Shown piece after piece: positions 31,304-41,146 of a DNA stretch of 59,840 bases. The translations under genes were made by a program, and so were the position numbers. The notes below the pieces were generated by a model. It ran no database searches and was not told the DNA's origin. It saw only the letters and a program-made list of their open reading frames with translations. Every line of letters starts with the position of its first letter. Positions within the stretch are counted from its first letter, which is position 1. This stretch comes from Alistipes sp. CAG:831 (lineage in GTDB: Bacteria; Bacteroidota; Bacteroidia; Bacteroidales; UBA932), in assembly GCA_000432775.1 (NCBI GenBank), contig HF990375.1, forward strand, positions 1 through 59,840, given 5' to 3'.

Positions 31304-34300
31304 ATGTTGAACAGGATACCAATTATTTTATCAGCCATCCTGCTGATGTCCCTGCTGTCACAGCAATCACTCCGGGCGCAATACTATACTGCCGGAAACG
31401 ACCCCACCAGAGCACGGTGGAGAACCATAAGCTCAGAGCATTACAGGATAATCTATCCGGAAGAAACCGATTCAATAGCAAGAATCTACCTCTATACCCT
31501 CGAGCAGGTGAGGCCAATGGTAATGGCAAGCCTCAACATCGACCCCAGGCCTATTCCCGTCATCCTTCACCCATACACTACCCAGAGCAACGGAGTAGTG
31601 ACATGGGCTCCCAAGCGGATGGACCTCTTCACATCCCCTGACCCTTACGGCTCCAATCCCGACTCCTGGATCAGGCATCTGACCATCCACGAACTCACTC
31701 ATGTGGGACAGATAGAACACTATACGAAAGGCATATACAATGTTTTCTACTATCTCCTCGGAGAGCAGGTCACCGGCCTGGGCCTCGGGCTGTTCGCAGG
31801 CAGGTACGCCCTTGAGGGAGGGGCCGTCATAGCCGAGACGGAACTTACGGAAGGAGGCCGCGGACGCAACGCGGATTTTCTAAAATACTACCGGGCGATG
31901 TACCTCAACGGGGATTACCGCAACTGGGACCGCCTGTATTTCGGTTCCAATAAGTACTACACCCCCAATGAGTACGTATTCGGATACCTGAACTACAGCT
32001 ACAGCCGGTATCTGAGCGGCATGGCCGACTATGCCGGCAGATATTTCAGGACACCTGCCGGGAAATGGTACAGTCCGCTCGACCTTATCGACCCGGACCG
32101 CAATGTGGACGGGATGGGGATGTCGGAATATTTCCGTATGTCGCAGGCCGCATTCACCGAAATATGGCGGACCGACTGGCTGTCCAGAGGCCGCTTCACC
32201 GCAAGTGAGGACCTCAGAAAGCGCAACGACAGGCTCTACGCCGAAGTCACTGACCCTGTACGCATAAACTTCCGCCAGTCCCCCTGGCACGGCTCGGTCA
32301 TAGCCGTGAAAGAAGGCATGGAGACTGCCCGCAAGCTCGTACGTATCGACAGCACGGGCAAGGAGCATTTCCTCCGCTTCTTCAACCCGGTCTCCTCGCG
32401 GCTCACCTACGACGGACGGAGCCGGATATACTGGAGCGAATCCTTTTCCAACGACGCATCCTCACTCGAGGATTTCTCCGTAATCATGTGCCTGGACCTC
32501 CGCAACGGTAAGGTCAGGAACATAGGAGGACACAGGACCAAATATTTCAACCCGGCACCCTCCTCCACCGGCGATACACTGGCAGCGGCCGAATACCCTG
32601 TAGGCGGCACCACCAGGCTGGTTCTGCTCTCGGTTCCGGACGGCAAGGTGCTGCTGACGGCCGAAGCCCCGCACAAAGGCCAGATAAGGGAATCCGTATT
32701 CATAGGAGGCGACATCTACTGTTCGGTGATAACCGATGGAGGCATAGGTCTGTTCAGATACTCCGCGGACAGATGGACCACCGTCGTAGAACCGCAGTCC
32801 AGGAGCATATCGGGGCTGAAAGAGTACGGAAGCAGCCTGTATTTCTCCAGCGACCTGGACGGAGTCCTCAACATCTACCGTCTCGACCCGGTTTCCTGCA
32901 GACTTACCCGCCTGACCAATTCCGAATACGGAGCCGACTACCCCTACTTCAGCCCGACAGACGGCAGGCTCTACTACAGCGAATACAGTCTGGGAGGCTA
33001 CAGGCCGGTAAGCCTGAGCGCGGACTCGCTGCGGCATGACTCCGTGAGCTTCAGCGCCCCTTACAGGCATCCGGTAGCCGAAATGCTGTCGGCCCAGTCA
33101 GAGGAGCTGCTGGAAGAAAGGGGCATACGGGACACTCTCAATTCCGGGGACTTCATGGATCCGGAGAAATACCCCTCGAAGAAATACTCCAAGTTCCTGC
33201 ACGCATTCCGCATCCATTCCTGGTTCCCGGTCTACGCCAATGTGGACCGCATCCGCTCCTTCAATTTCGAGAACTTCACCCAGGCGGCATCCCTCGGTGC
33301 TACCATTCTGTCCCAGAACTCACTGGGGGACATCGTATCCAGCATAGGCTACGGATATGTCAGGGACGCCTCGACCGGCAAGTGGTTCCACTCCGGCCAC
33401 GTATCGGTGGACGCCAGGATTATAGGAAACCTGTCAGCAGAGCTGCGCTTCGATGTCAACGACAGGAACACCAGGACATACATGTACGACCTGACTATGG
33501 GCGGGCAGGTATCAAGGGAGAACCTTCACGACCCGCTGCTGTCCGCCAGCGCGATGCTCTACTGGCAGACGGATTTCAACAGCAGGGGCTGGTACAGGAG
33601 CCTTACCCCCTTCGTTTCCTGGAATTTCGCCAATGACAGGTACTATGCCTACACCTACAATTTGCTTCAGGGAGACATGAGCCCTCTGGAGGGAGAGCAG
33701 TACATGAGGCATCAGCTGCAGTACGGCATCTCCTACGGACAGGTGATACCCACGGCCACCTCCCAGATCTATCCGCGCTGGGGCTTCGGAATCACAGCCA
33801 GGGGAGTTTCCTCCCTCGGGGCCGGCATGTACTTCGGGCACCTGGCATACTTGAACGGATATGTGTATTTCCCCGGCATCACACGGCAGCAGGGGCTGAA
33901 GATAGGATTCTCCTTCCAGAAACAATTCTCGGACGGGAAACTGCTGTACACGTCCATAGCCCAGCTGCCCCGCGGCTATGACAGCTACAGCTTCGCGGAT
34001 ACGTACCTCAACATTACAGCCGACTACGCCATCCCCATATACCTGGGAGACTTCCGCATAGGTCCGGTATTCTATTTCAAGAGACTCCAGTTCATTCCAT
34101 TCTTCGACTATGCCCTGGAGGCAGGAGCCGGTACAGGCATAAGCGGAGCTTACTGTTCCTACGGAGCCGACCTGATGGTGGACTTCCACTTCATCCGGCT
34201 CGGCTTTCCGCTGAGCATGGGTGTCCGCTACTCACGTACGACCGCACCGGCCAACGGCACGCAGAACCACTTCAGCATGCTGTTCAACATCTCGTTCTGA
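31304..34300 (+). CDS. Surface protein: HExxH peptidase-like domain, PD40 propeller and outer-membrane beta-barrel
   Basis: A 998-residue exported protein. Signal peptide 1 to about 26 (R-A-Q). Residues about 40-280 form a gluzincin-like domain with H-E-L-T-H (129-133) and, 38 residues later, L-E-G-G-A (E171 as third zinc ligand), the pattern of M1/MA-type metallopeptidases. Residues about 340-640 are a TolB-like propeller with PD40-type repeats, and residues about 670-998 are rich in alternating aromatic strands ending in S-F, the outer-membrane insertion signal. Peptidase activity is inferred from the motif only. The start at 31304 gives the signal peptide; the longer frame from 31244 would place the promoter in coding sequence. 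Confidence 0.85.
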   Translation: MLNRIPIILSAILLMSLLSQQSLRAQYYTAGNDPTRARWRTISSEHYRIIYPEETDSIARIYLYTLEQVRPMVMASLNIDPRPIPVILHPYTTQSNGVVTWAPKRMDLFTSPDPYGSNPDSWIRHLTIHELTHVGQIEHYTKGIYNVFYYLLGEQVTGLGLGLFAGRYALEGGAVIAETELTEGGRGRNADFLKYYRAMYLNGDYRNWDRLYFGSNKYYTPNEYVFGYLNYSYSRYLSGMADYAGRYFRTPAGKWYSPLDLIDPDRNVDGMGMSEYFRMSQAAFTEIWRTDWLSRGRFTASEDLRKRNDRLYAEVTDPVRINFRQSPWHGSVIAVKEGMETARKLVRIDSTGKEHFLRFFNPVSSRLTYDGRSRIYWSESFSNDASSLEDFSVIMCLDLRNGKVRNIGGHRTKYFNPAPSSTGDTLAAAEYPVGGTTRLVLLSVPDGKVLLTAEAPHKGQIRESVFIGGDIYCSVITDGGIGLFRYSADRWTTVVEPQSRSISGLKEYGSSLYFSSDLDGVLNIYRLDPVSCRLTRLTNSEYGADYPYFSPTDGRLYYSEYSLGGYRPVSLSADSLRHDSVSFSAPYRHPVAEMLSAQSEELLEERGIRDTLNSGDFMDPEKYPSKKYSKFLHAFRIHSWFPVYANVDRIRSFNFENFTQAASLGATILSQNSLGDIVSSIGYGYVRDASTGKWFHSGHVSVDARIIGNLSAELRFDVNDRNTRTYMYDLTMGGQVSRENLHDPLLSASAMLYWQTDFNSRGWYRSLTPFVSWNFANDRYYAYTYNLLQGDMSPLEGEQYMRHQLQYGISYGQVIPTATSQIYPRWGFGITARGVSSLGAGMYFGHLAYLNGYVYFPGITRQQGLKIGFSFQKQFSDGKLLYTSIAQLPRGYDSYSFADTYLNITADYAIPIYLGDFRIGPVFYFKRLQFIPFFDYALEAGAGTGISGAYCSYGADLMVDFHFIRLGFPLSMGVRYSRTTAPANGTQNHFSMLFNISF

Positions 34301-34321
34301 TACTGCCCGCACCACGGGCCG

Positions 34322-36157
34322 TTACGACTTGTCCAGAGCAAACCACTCGAAAAGGGCATCCGCAGCCTTGCGGCCGATAACATTGACCACCTCGCGGTAC
34401 GGGGCTTTCTTGATTTTGGATACGGTCCTGTACTTCGCCACCAGCTTCTCGCGGCTGATGGCTCCCACCCCCGGTATGCCGTCCAGGTCAGAGACCAGAG
34501 AGGATGCGCTCCGCCGGTTGCGGTGATGGGTGATTCCGAAGCGGTGCGCCTCATCGCGGATGTGCATCAGCACTTTCAGCGAAGTGGAATTGCGGTCGAT
34601 GAAATAAGGATACGGGTCCCCCGGAACAATAATCTCCTCCATACGCTTGGCCAGCCCGATGAGCTTGACCTTCCCTATCAGGCCTATCTCGTCCAGAGCC
34701 TCATAGGCCGCATTGACCTGCCCCCGTCCACCGTCTATCACTATCAGCTGAGGCAGCTCCTGTCCCTCGGCCAGCAGACGGGTATAGCGCCGGTTGACCA
34801 CCTCCTTCATGGACGCGAAGTCATCCGCACCCACCACGGTCTTGATATTGAAATGCCTGTAATCCTTTTTTGACGGAGAGCCGTCCCGGAACACCACGCA
34901 AGAGGCCACCGGATTGGTTCCCTGGATATTGGAATTGTCGAAGCACTCTATATGCACAGGTGGCACATCCATTCCCAGATCCTTGCGCAGATTCTCCACG
35001 ATACGGGCCGAATGTTCCTCCGGATTGACGAACTCCTCGTGCTTGAGCCGCTCGAACTTTATGGCCGCCGCATTCTTGCGTCCGAGCTCCAGCAGGGCCA
35101 GCCGGTCCCCTTTCTCAGGGACGGTGAACGTCACCCCGGGCAGGGCTTCGGGCATATCCGGCATGAACGGCACCACTATCTCACGGGGACGCTCCCCCGC
35201 ATTTTCCCCATACTCCGCCAGCTTGTCATATACCCCGGAGATGAATGAGCCCAGCACCTCCGGTCCCTCCTCCTCGATGCGCATTTTTATCTCCAGGTTC
35301 ATAGACTGTATGATGCCGCCGTCATGCACCCGCAGGAAGCTGCCGAAAGCCTCTGTGCCCTCGAAGATGATGTAGAACACATCCACATTGATACCCTTGG
35401 CATTGACTATGAGCGACCGGGCATAATGCTTCTCCAGCAGTTCCATCTTTTCCTTCCACTCCTGGGCCTCCTCGAACCTCAACTGCCCCGCGCACTCTTT
35501 CATACGCCGCTCGAAATCCTTGATAAGGGACCAGGAATTGCCTTTGAGTATCTGGGTGATGGCCTCTATCTGCGCTCCGTACTCCTTAGCGGACATCTGC
35601 CCTATGCAGGGACCGGCGCATTTACCCAGATGATAGTCCAGACAGACTTTGAACTTGCCTTTGGCAATGCCCTCGTCAGTAAGCGGGAGCCTGCAGGTAC
35701 GGAGCCTGTAAAGGGAGTTGATAAGGGACAGCAGGTTGTGGGCATGCATGGCGGAGCTGTAGGGTCCGAAATACCTGGAGCCGTCCCGGACGAAGCGGCG
35801 TGTGACCGTGACGCGGGGAAAAGGCTCGTTGTGCAGACATAACCACGGATAAGTCTTGCCGTCCTTCAGCAGGATGTTGTAGCGGGGCTGGAACTGCTTG
35901 ATGAGGTTGTTCTCCAGCAGGAAGGCGTCCGACTCAGAGCCGACCACTGTATGCTGTATCTCAGCTATCTTGGAGACCATGACCTGAGTCTTGCGGTTCA
36001 GGCCGTTAGGACGGAAATACTGCGACACCCGGTTCTTGAGGTCCTTGGCCTTGCCCACGTATATGACAGTGCCCTCCCGGTCCAGAAAACGGTAGACTCC
36101 CGGACTGTGGGGCAGCATTTTCAAAATAATGCCTATATTTGCAGGATGTATTGACAT
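34322..36157 (-). CDS. uvrC: Excinuclease ABC subunit C
   Basis: A 611-residue nuclease making both incisions in nucleotide excision repair. Domains in order: GIY-YIG nuclease (G-V-Y-R-F near 19-23 and V-I-Y-V-G near 31-35), UVR motif (about 205-240), RNase-H-like nuclease with the first Asp in E-C-F-D-N-S-N-I-Q, and C-terminal helix-hairpin-helix (I-P-G-V-G near 566). Start at 36157 is supported by a minus-strand -7 box at 36183-36190; a second Met at residue 14 (36118) would also give a normal family start. It is divergent from the lipid synthase gene with only 3 bases between start codons. Confidence 0.95.
   Translation of the reverse strand: MSIHPANIGIILKMLPHSPGVYRFLDREGTVIYVGKAKDLKNRVSQYFRPNGLNRKTQVMVSKIAEIQHTVVGSESDAFLLENNLIKQFQPRYNILLKDGKTYPWLCLHNEPFPRVTVTRRFVRDGSRYFGPYSSAMHAHNLLSLINSLYRLRTCRLPLTDEGIAKGKFKVCLDYHLGKCAGPCIGQMSAKEYGAQIEAITQILKGNSWSLIKDFERRMKECAGQLRFEEAQEWKEKMELLEKHYARSLIVNAKGINVDVFYIIFEGTEAFGSFLRVHDGGIIQSMNLEIKMRIEEEGPEVLGSFISGVYDKLAEYGENAGERPREIVVPFMPDMPEALPGVTFTVPEKGDRLALLELGRKNAAAIKFERLKHEEFVNPEEHSARIVENLRKDLGMDVPPVHIECFDNSNIQGTNPVASCVVFRDGSPSKKDYRHFNIKTVVGADDFASMKEVVNRRYTRLLAEGQELPQLIVIDGGRGQVNAAYEALDEIGLIGKVKLIGLAKRMEEIIVPGDPYPYFIDRNSTSLKVLMHIRDEAHRFGITHHRNRRSASSLVSDLDGIPGVGAISREKLVAKYRTVSKIKKAPYREVVNVIGRKAADALFEWFALDKS
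36134..36141 (+). promoter_or_regulatory. -7 box for the OlsF-like gene, inside uvrC
   Basis: TATATTTG fits TAnnTTTG, 19 bases before ATG 36161. It lies within the first codons of the divergent uvrC gene. Confidence 0.6.
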
Positions 36158-36160
36158 GGT

Positions 36161-37963
36161 ATGGCTACACTCAACTCCGGCACAAAGTTAATCAATAAAT
36201 CGGATATCCGTAAGGCCCTTCCCGTCAAGGGGCCGCTTGGAGCTCTGATTGCATCCTGCGCCATGTCCCTCTTGGGACTGAACCGCATCAACCGCCTCTA
36301 TCCGCAGTTCGGGGCATACAAGGGGCGCGAGTTCACCAAGGAGGCCATGAAGACATTCGGCATCTCCACGGACATCCTTCCCGAGGAAGTGGAGTACATA
36401 CCCAAGGAAGGCCCGTTCATCATCGTCTCCAACCATCCGTTCGGAGGATGGGACGGGATCGTCCTCTACAATACGGTGGCCGCCGTCCGTCCGGAATTCA
36501 AGATACTGACCAACTTCATCCTGTCCATGATCCCCAACCTCCGGGACAGTTTTCTGGCCGTGAATCCTTTCTCCGACCGCAAACAGCTCCGCAGCAGCCT
36601 GCCCGGGCTGAAAGCCGCCATGGAGACAATAGAGCGGGGAGGCTGCGTAGGCATCTTCCCCGCCGGAGAGGTCTCCACGTACTACAAGGGACGCAGATAT
36701 CCCGCCGACAAGGAATGGACGCACACCGTCATGAAGCTGGTGACCTCCTGCAAGGTTCCGGTACTGCCGGTCTACTTTGACGGAAGCAATTCCAGGACAT
36801 TCCACCTGCTGGGCCGCATCCACCCTATGCTCCGCACTCTGAGCCTGCCGCGTGAGCTGCTCCGCCGCAGCGGAGGTACCGTGACCATGCGCATAGGCCG
36901 TCTCATACCAGCAGGGGAAATCGCCCGCTGGAGTGATCCCAGGGAACTCGGGCGTATGCTGCGCAACCGGGTATATGCCATGGAGGCCAATGTCCCCCGC
37001 AACGAGGAAGGACAGCAGATTTCGGCGGTACAGGAGCCGCTGATGCCTCCCGTCCCGCTATCGGAACTGCGCAGGGAAATGGAAGCCCTCACGCCTCTCT
37101 TCGAGGCTTCCAGGTATCAGTGTTTCCTGGCCGATACAGCACAGATTCCGTTCATGATGCAGGAGATAGGCCGCCGCAGGGAGGAATCTTTCCGCCAGGT
37201 AGGCGAAGGAACTGGAGCGGAAATAGACACTGACAGTTTCGACACATATTATAAACACCTGATTCTATGGGATAACGAAGCCGGGCAACTGGCCGGAGCC
37301 TACCGTCTCGGCATCGGAAGGGAGATAATGGAAAAGTACGGCGTAAAGGGCTTCTACACCCACACCCTCTTCAATTATTCGGACCGGTTCACCGCCCTGC
37401 TGCCGGAGTGCATAGAGCTGGGCCGTTCCTTCCTGTCTGTGGATTACAAGAAAGAAGCGCTTCCTCTGATGCTGCTGATTAAAGGACTGTTCTATACCGT
37501 ACTTAAATACCCGGACTGCAAGTATCTCTTCGGACCGGCCAGCATAACCAGCTGGCTGCCCCCGTTCTACCGCAGTCTGATAGTATTCGGGCTTACAGAG
37601 ACGGCTGCCCGCAATGAATCCGCAAAAGGCCTGGTGACTCCCCGGACTCCGTTCAAGTACGAGTTCCTGCGCACCGACCCGGAACTGCTGCTTTCGGGCC
37701 GTATGGACACCATAGACGCCTTCGACAAATACATCCAGCGCCTGAGCGACGGCCGTTTCCGCATACCCACCCTTATCAAGAAATACGTCAAGCTGAACGC
37801 CGACATACTGGCATTCAATGTCGACAAGGATTTCAACTACTGTGTGGACGGCATGATATTCCTCGACATGGCCCGCGTCCCCGCCTCGGAGATAGAAATG
37901 CTCACCAAGGGCAGCGAGGACAGGGATGCCCTGATCGAACAGTTCTGGCTCAAGCGCAACTAA
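36161..37963 (+). CDS. Fused O-/N-acyltransferase, OlsF/GlsF-type lipoamino-acid synthase
   Basis: A 600-residue two-domain protein. Residues about 60-290 are a PlsC-like acyltransferase with N-H-P-F-G-G-W-D (His92, Asp98; one residue more than H-x4-D, as in this subfamily) and F-P-A-G-E (166-170). Residues about 310-600 resemble the OlsB/hemolysin-like GNAT N-acyltransferase: S-F-R-Q-V-G-E-G, then L-I-L-W-D, A-G-A-Y-R-L-G and E-L-G-R-S-F-L. Known fused OlsF enzymes make ornithine lipids, and Bacteroides GlsB/GlsA make glycine lipids as separate proteins. The amino acid used here is not readable. Promoter is inside the divergent uvrC. Confidence 0.82.
   Translation: MATLNSGTKLINKSDIRKALPVKGPLGALIASCAMSLLGLNRINRLYPQFGAYKGREFTKEAMKTFGISTDILPEEVEYIPKEGPFIIVSNHPFGGWDGIVLYNTVAAVRPEFKILTNFILSMIPNLRDSFLAVNPFSDRKQLRSSLPGLKAAMETIERGGCVGIFPAGEVSTYYKGRRYPADKEWTHTVMKLVTSCKVPVLPVYFDGSNSRTFHLLGRIHPMLRTLSLPRELLRRSGGTVTMRIGRLIPAGEIARWSDPRELGRMLRNRVYAMEANVPRNEEGQQISAVQEPLMPPVPLSELRREMEALTPLFEASRYQCFLADTAQIPFMMQEIGRRREESFRQVGEGTGAEIDTDSFDTYYKHLILWDNEAGQLAGAYRLGIGREIMEKYGVKGFYTHTLFNYSDRFTALLPECIELGRSFLSVDYKKEALPLMLLIKGLFYTVLKYPDCKYLFGPASITSWLPPFYRSLIVFGLTETAARNESAKGLVTPRTPFKYEFLRTDPELLLSGRMDTIDAFDKYIQRLSDGRFRIPTLIKKYVKLNADILAFNVDKDFNYCVDGMIFLDMARVPASEIEMLTKGSEDRDALIEQFWLKRN
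36183..36190 (-). promoter_or_regulatory. -7 box for uvrC, inside the OlsF-like gene
   Basis: Minus strand reads TAACTTTG, fitting TAnnTTTG, 25 bases before uvrC ATG 36157. It lies in codons 8-10 of the divergent gene, so each promoter is nested in the other gene. Confidence 0.5.
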
Positions 37964-37997
37964 TCCTACTGCCTGAAACTAAGTAGTCATGAGGTGC

Positions 37998-38022
37998 TGT
38001 GTCAAAATGAAAGTTTGACGCA
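37998..38022. terminator. Hairpin between convergent genes
   Basis: TGTGTCAAA (37998-38006) and TTTGACGCA (38014-38022) form a 9-bp stem with one G-T pair and a 7-base loop, between the ends of the OlsF-like gene (plus) and the DUF2723 gene (minus). No strong T run, so a weak shared terminator at most. Confidence 0.4.
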
Positions 38023-38032
38023 TCGCCCAGTC

Positions 38033-41000
38033 CTATATCGCGTTGTTCAGAAAGTCTCCCAATGTCTTGGAGTATTCCTCAGTCTTTTCAGGATCTGCCG
38101 TGCGGATGATGTCCAGGCAGTACTGATAGAGCTGGAAGTTGTGCTGCAGGTCGGTCTGAGAAAGCACTGAGCCGCGGTACGGCTGTGCAAACAGTCTGAT
38201 GGACTGCATGGTCTCTTCCAGGAAGCGTTCTGCCATGGCCATACCCTTCTCCTTCTCCCCGCACTTGATGTACAGGTCTATGGCATAGAGCACCATCTGC
38301 TCGTTGACATACATTACCGCCGCCGAGGAATTGAAGGGGAAGTTGCGGTCAGGGTAAGTCTCCTGCATGCGGTCGAGCACCTGTATCACCTTCTCTTTCT
38401 CACCCTTGTCATACAGGGCGATGGCTGTCTGTACGAACATGAACCTCTGGGCGGCCACCCCGTTGAACGTAGACAGGTTCTGATAGTCCACAAAGAAGTC
38501 CTTGGAGAAACTGTCGAGGCGGTACACATTCATGATACGGTCATACATGGCGTCGGTATCCACCTGCTCCACTGAAGTGAAAGTCGTACGGCTCTTGATA
38601 GGCACGAACTTATAGGTGAAACCGTCGAACTGGAGATAGTCCTCGATACCTATATCAAGACTTCCTCCCTGTGTCATGAAGTAAATCGGACGCTCCCAGT
38701 CGTAGTTGGCCAGCATGTCCAGAATCATCAGCTCAGGCTTTTCCAGCAGGTTGTCCCTGTCGAGAGGTATCTCCAGGCATAGAGTATCGAGTATCTTGTC
38801 GTAATCCTCCTCTGGCACGATATGATTCTTGATGACATTCTCCTTGTTGACAGGAATAAGAAGCTTCGATGCCGGTATATAGCTCTCCTCCCGGCCGTAG
38901 AAATTGACCTTGACACGGGGGTCATTGAAGAGGGCTATGGCGTCCTTAAGCAGAATCGGCCGGTTAAAGCGGTCTATCACCTGGACGTAGTCATTGGTAC
39001 CGTAGAGGTAGTTGATGCGGGGGGTGGTGAAATGTATCGGCTCTGCATCATACTGTTTCCACTGCATCTGGTCGATGTACCAGTCAATGCCCAGCAGCGA
39101 GGTGTTCATTACCCTGGCGTCGAGACGGGTGCCCTCCACCTCCTGGATGTACCAGAGAGGGAATGTATCGTTGTCCCCGTGAGTGATGAGTATCGCCTGG
39201 GGGTCGGTGGACATGAAGTAGTTGTAGGCCATGTCACGGGCAGTGTAGCGGTTGCTGCGGTCGTGGTCGTCCCAGTTCTCGGCGGCCATCAGCACAGGTA
39301 CACCGAGCAGCAGGACGCTGACGACAGCCGCCGTAGCCTTCTCGGGCACATGAGCCTTGGAGGCAGGCTTGCGGAGCCAGTCGTACACGGCCATCACTGC
39401 CAGTCCTATCCATATCGAGAACATGTAGAACGAGCCGGCGTAGGCGTAGTCACGCTCGCGTACCTGATACGGCGGCTGGTTGAGATACAGGATAATGGCT
39501 ATGCCGGTAAGGAAGAAGAGCAGGAACGTGATCCACCAGTTCCGCTTGTCCTTGGCCAGCTGGTAGAGCAGACCGACAATGCCGAGCAGGAGCGGCAGCA
39601 TGTAGTAGTGGTTCTTGGCCTTGTTGTTCACTATGTAGTCCGGGCCTTCGGACTGGTCTCCGAGACGGGCACGGTCAATGAATCCGATTCCACACTCCCA
39701 GTTGCCCTTCACCGGATCCCCGGGAACCTGTCCGTGCAGGTCGTTCTGACGGCCGGCGAAGTTCCACATGAAGTAACGCATGTACATGTAGTTGAACTGG
39801 TAGTCGAAGAAGAACCTCATGTTGTCAGCGAAGGTGGGCATCCTGCGGTCAGTGCCGGGGATTACCTTGCCCCTTCCCTGAGTATAGCTCTCATAGAAAC
39901 GGATATGCGAGGGATCCTTGCTGTGCATTCTGGGGAAGAACATCTTGCTCTCCGAAGGATAGATGACGTCTGCCGGGCCGGGAGCCTTGTAGTAGACACT
40001 GTCCATCTTGGTATAGTAGTCCTTTATCCTGTAATCGCTGTAGACGGAAGCGAAGGTCTGGCCGTAGACCAGGGGATTCTTGCCGTACTGCTCGCGGCCC
40101 AGGTATTTTACCAGGGCGAAGGGATTGTCGGGCTGACCCTCGTTGGTCGGAGTATTGTTGGCCGAACGGATGACTACCATGGCAAAGGCAGAGTAGCCTA
40201 TAACTATCATGGTAAAGCACAGCGTAATGATATTCCATACGTGCGAACCTTTGCGGTAAGTGAAGTAGACTGCAAGGAAGCAGAGCGCCAGCAGTAATAA
40301 GAGGAAGAAGGCCGCACCGCTGTTGAACGGCAGGTGGAACACATTGACGAAGAGCAGGTCGAACACTGCCGCTATCTTGGGAAGATAGGGGATGATGCCC
40401 CAGAGCACAACGGCGAGGATGGCAGCGGAGACAGCCAGTACTCCGACGCAGCCCCATGTGGTCACCTTGGAGGCTTTCTTATAATAGTAGACAAATGCTA
40501 TGGCCGGGATGACCAGCAGGTTCAGCAGATGGACTCCTATTGACAGTCCCATCAGGAAGGCTATCGCCACTATCCAGCGGTCTGCGTATTCGGTATCGGC
40601 CTGTTCCTCCCATTTGAGAATCATCCAGAATACTGCGGCGGTAAACAGGGAGGACATGGCGTACACCTCTGCCTCTACGGCTGAGAACCAGAAGGTATCG
40701 GACCAGCAGTAAGCGAGGGAACCCACCACGCCGGCACCTATGAGGGAAATACCCTCTCCGACCGAGAGCGTGCCGCCGTTGCCATTCTTTTCTATTATAC
40801 GGCGTCCCAGATGGACTATGGTCAGGTATAGGAAGAATATGGTGAATGCGGAGCAGAGAGCGCTCATGACATTGACGGCCATAGCAGCATGCTCAGGCGA
40901 CGCGAACATGGTAAATACCCTGGCTATGAGCTGGAAGACTGGATTGCCGGGGGCATGGCCGACCTCCAGCTTATAGGACGATGCGATGAACTCGCCGCAG

Positions 41001-41110
41001 TCCCAGAAGCTGACAGTGGGCTCTATGGTCAAAAGATATGTAATGGAAGCGGTCAGCAGCACTATGACCGAGAAGATACGGTTGAGGAATTTAAACTTTT
41101 TCTGCTCCAT
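38033..41110 (-). CDS. DUF2723 membrane glycosyltransferase-like protein (TMEM260 family)
   Basis: A 1025-residue protein with about a dozen N-terminal membrane helices (to about residue 600) and a large soluble C-terminal part. The first extracytoplasmic loop holds F-W-D-C-G-E-F (35-41), the DUF2723 hallmark with an acidic residue in the place used by GT-C glycosyltransferases. The human relative TMEM260 is an O-mannosyltransferase, and bacterial members are presumed GT-C enzymes acting outside the membrane; no donor or target is known here. The C-terminal region has TPR-like helices (about 890-1000). It is a single gene with a divergent promoter shared with SUI1. Confidence 0.85.
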   Translation of the reverse strand: MEQKKFKFLNRIFSVIVLLTASITYLLTIEPTVSFWDCGEFIASSYKLEVGHAPGNPVFQLIARVFTMFASPEHAAMAVNVMSALCSAFTIFFLYLTIVHLGRRIIEKNGNGGTLSVGEGISLIGAGVVGSLAYCWSDTFWFSAVEAEVYAMSSLFTAAVFWMILKWEEQADTEYADRWIVAIAFLMGLSIGVHLLNLLVIPAIAFVYYYKKASKVTTWGCVGVLAVSAAILAVVLWGIIPYLPKIAAVFDLLFVNVFHLPFNSGAAFFLLLLLALCFLAVYFTYRKGSHVWNIITLCFTMIVIGYSAFAMVVIRSANNTPTNEGQPDNPFALVKYLGREQYGKNPLVYGQTFASVYSDYRIKDYYTKMDSVYYKAPGPADVIYPSESKMFFPRMHSKDPSHIRFYESYTQGRGKVIPGTDRRMPTFADNMRFFFDYQFNYMYMRYFMWNFAGRQNDLHGQVPGDPVKGNWECGIGFIDRARLGDQSEGPDYIVNNKAKNHYYMLPLLLGIVGLLYQLAKDKRNWWITFLLFFLTGIAIILYLNQPPYQVRERDYAYAGSFYMFSIWIGLAVMAVYDWLRKPASKAHVPEKATAAVVSVLLLGVPVLMAAENWDDHDRSNRYTARDMAYNYFMSTDPQAILITHGDNDTFPLWYIQEVEGTRLDARVMNTSLLGIDWYIDQMQWKQYDAEPIHFTTPRINYLYGTNDYVQVIDRFNRPILLKDAIALFNDPRVKVNFYGREESYIPASKLLIPVNKENVIKNHIVPEEDYDKILDTLCLEIPLDRDNLLEKPELMILDMLANYDWERPIYFMTQGGSLDIGIEDYLQFDGFTYKFVPIKSRTTFTSVEQVDTDAMYDRIMNVYRLDSFSKDFFVDYQNLSTFNGVAAQRFMFVQTAIALYDKGEKEKVIQVLDRMQETYPDRNFPFNSSAAVMYVNEQMVLYAIDLYIKCGEKEKGMAMAERFLEETMQSIRLFAQPYRGSVLSQTDLQHNFQLYQYCLDIIRTADPEKTEEYSKTLGDFLNNAI

Positions 41111-41146
41111 CTGTTGTCAAATGTTATCAAATTCGTATGTATAAGC

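Noticed and set aside
38822..40297. 491-codon plus-strand frame inside the DUF2723 gene
   Set aside because: Antisense shadow of a gene with clear family motifs.
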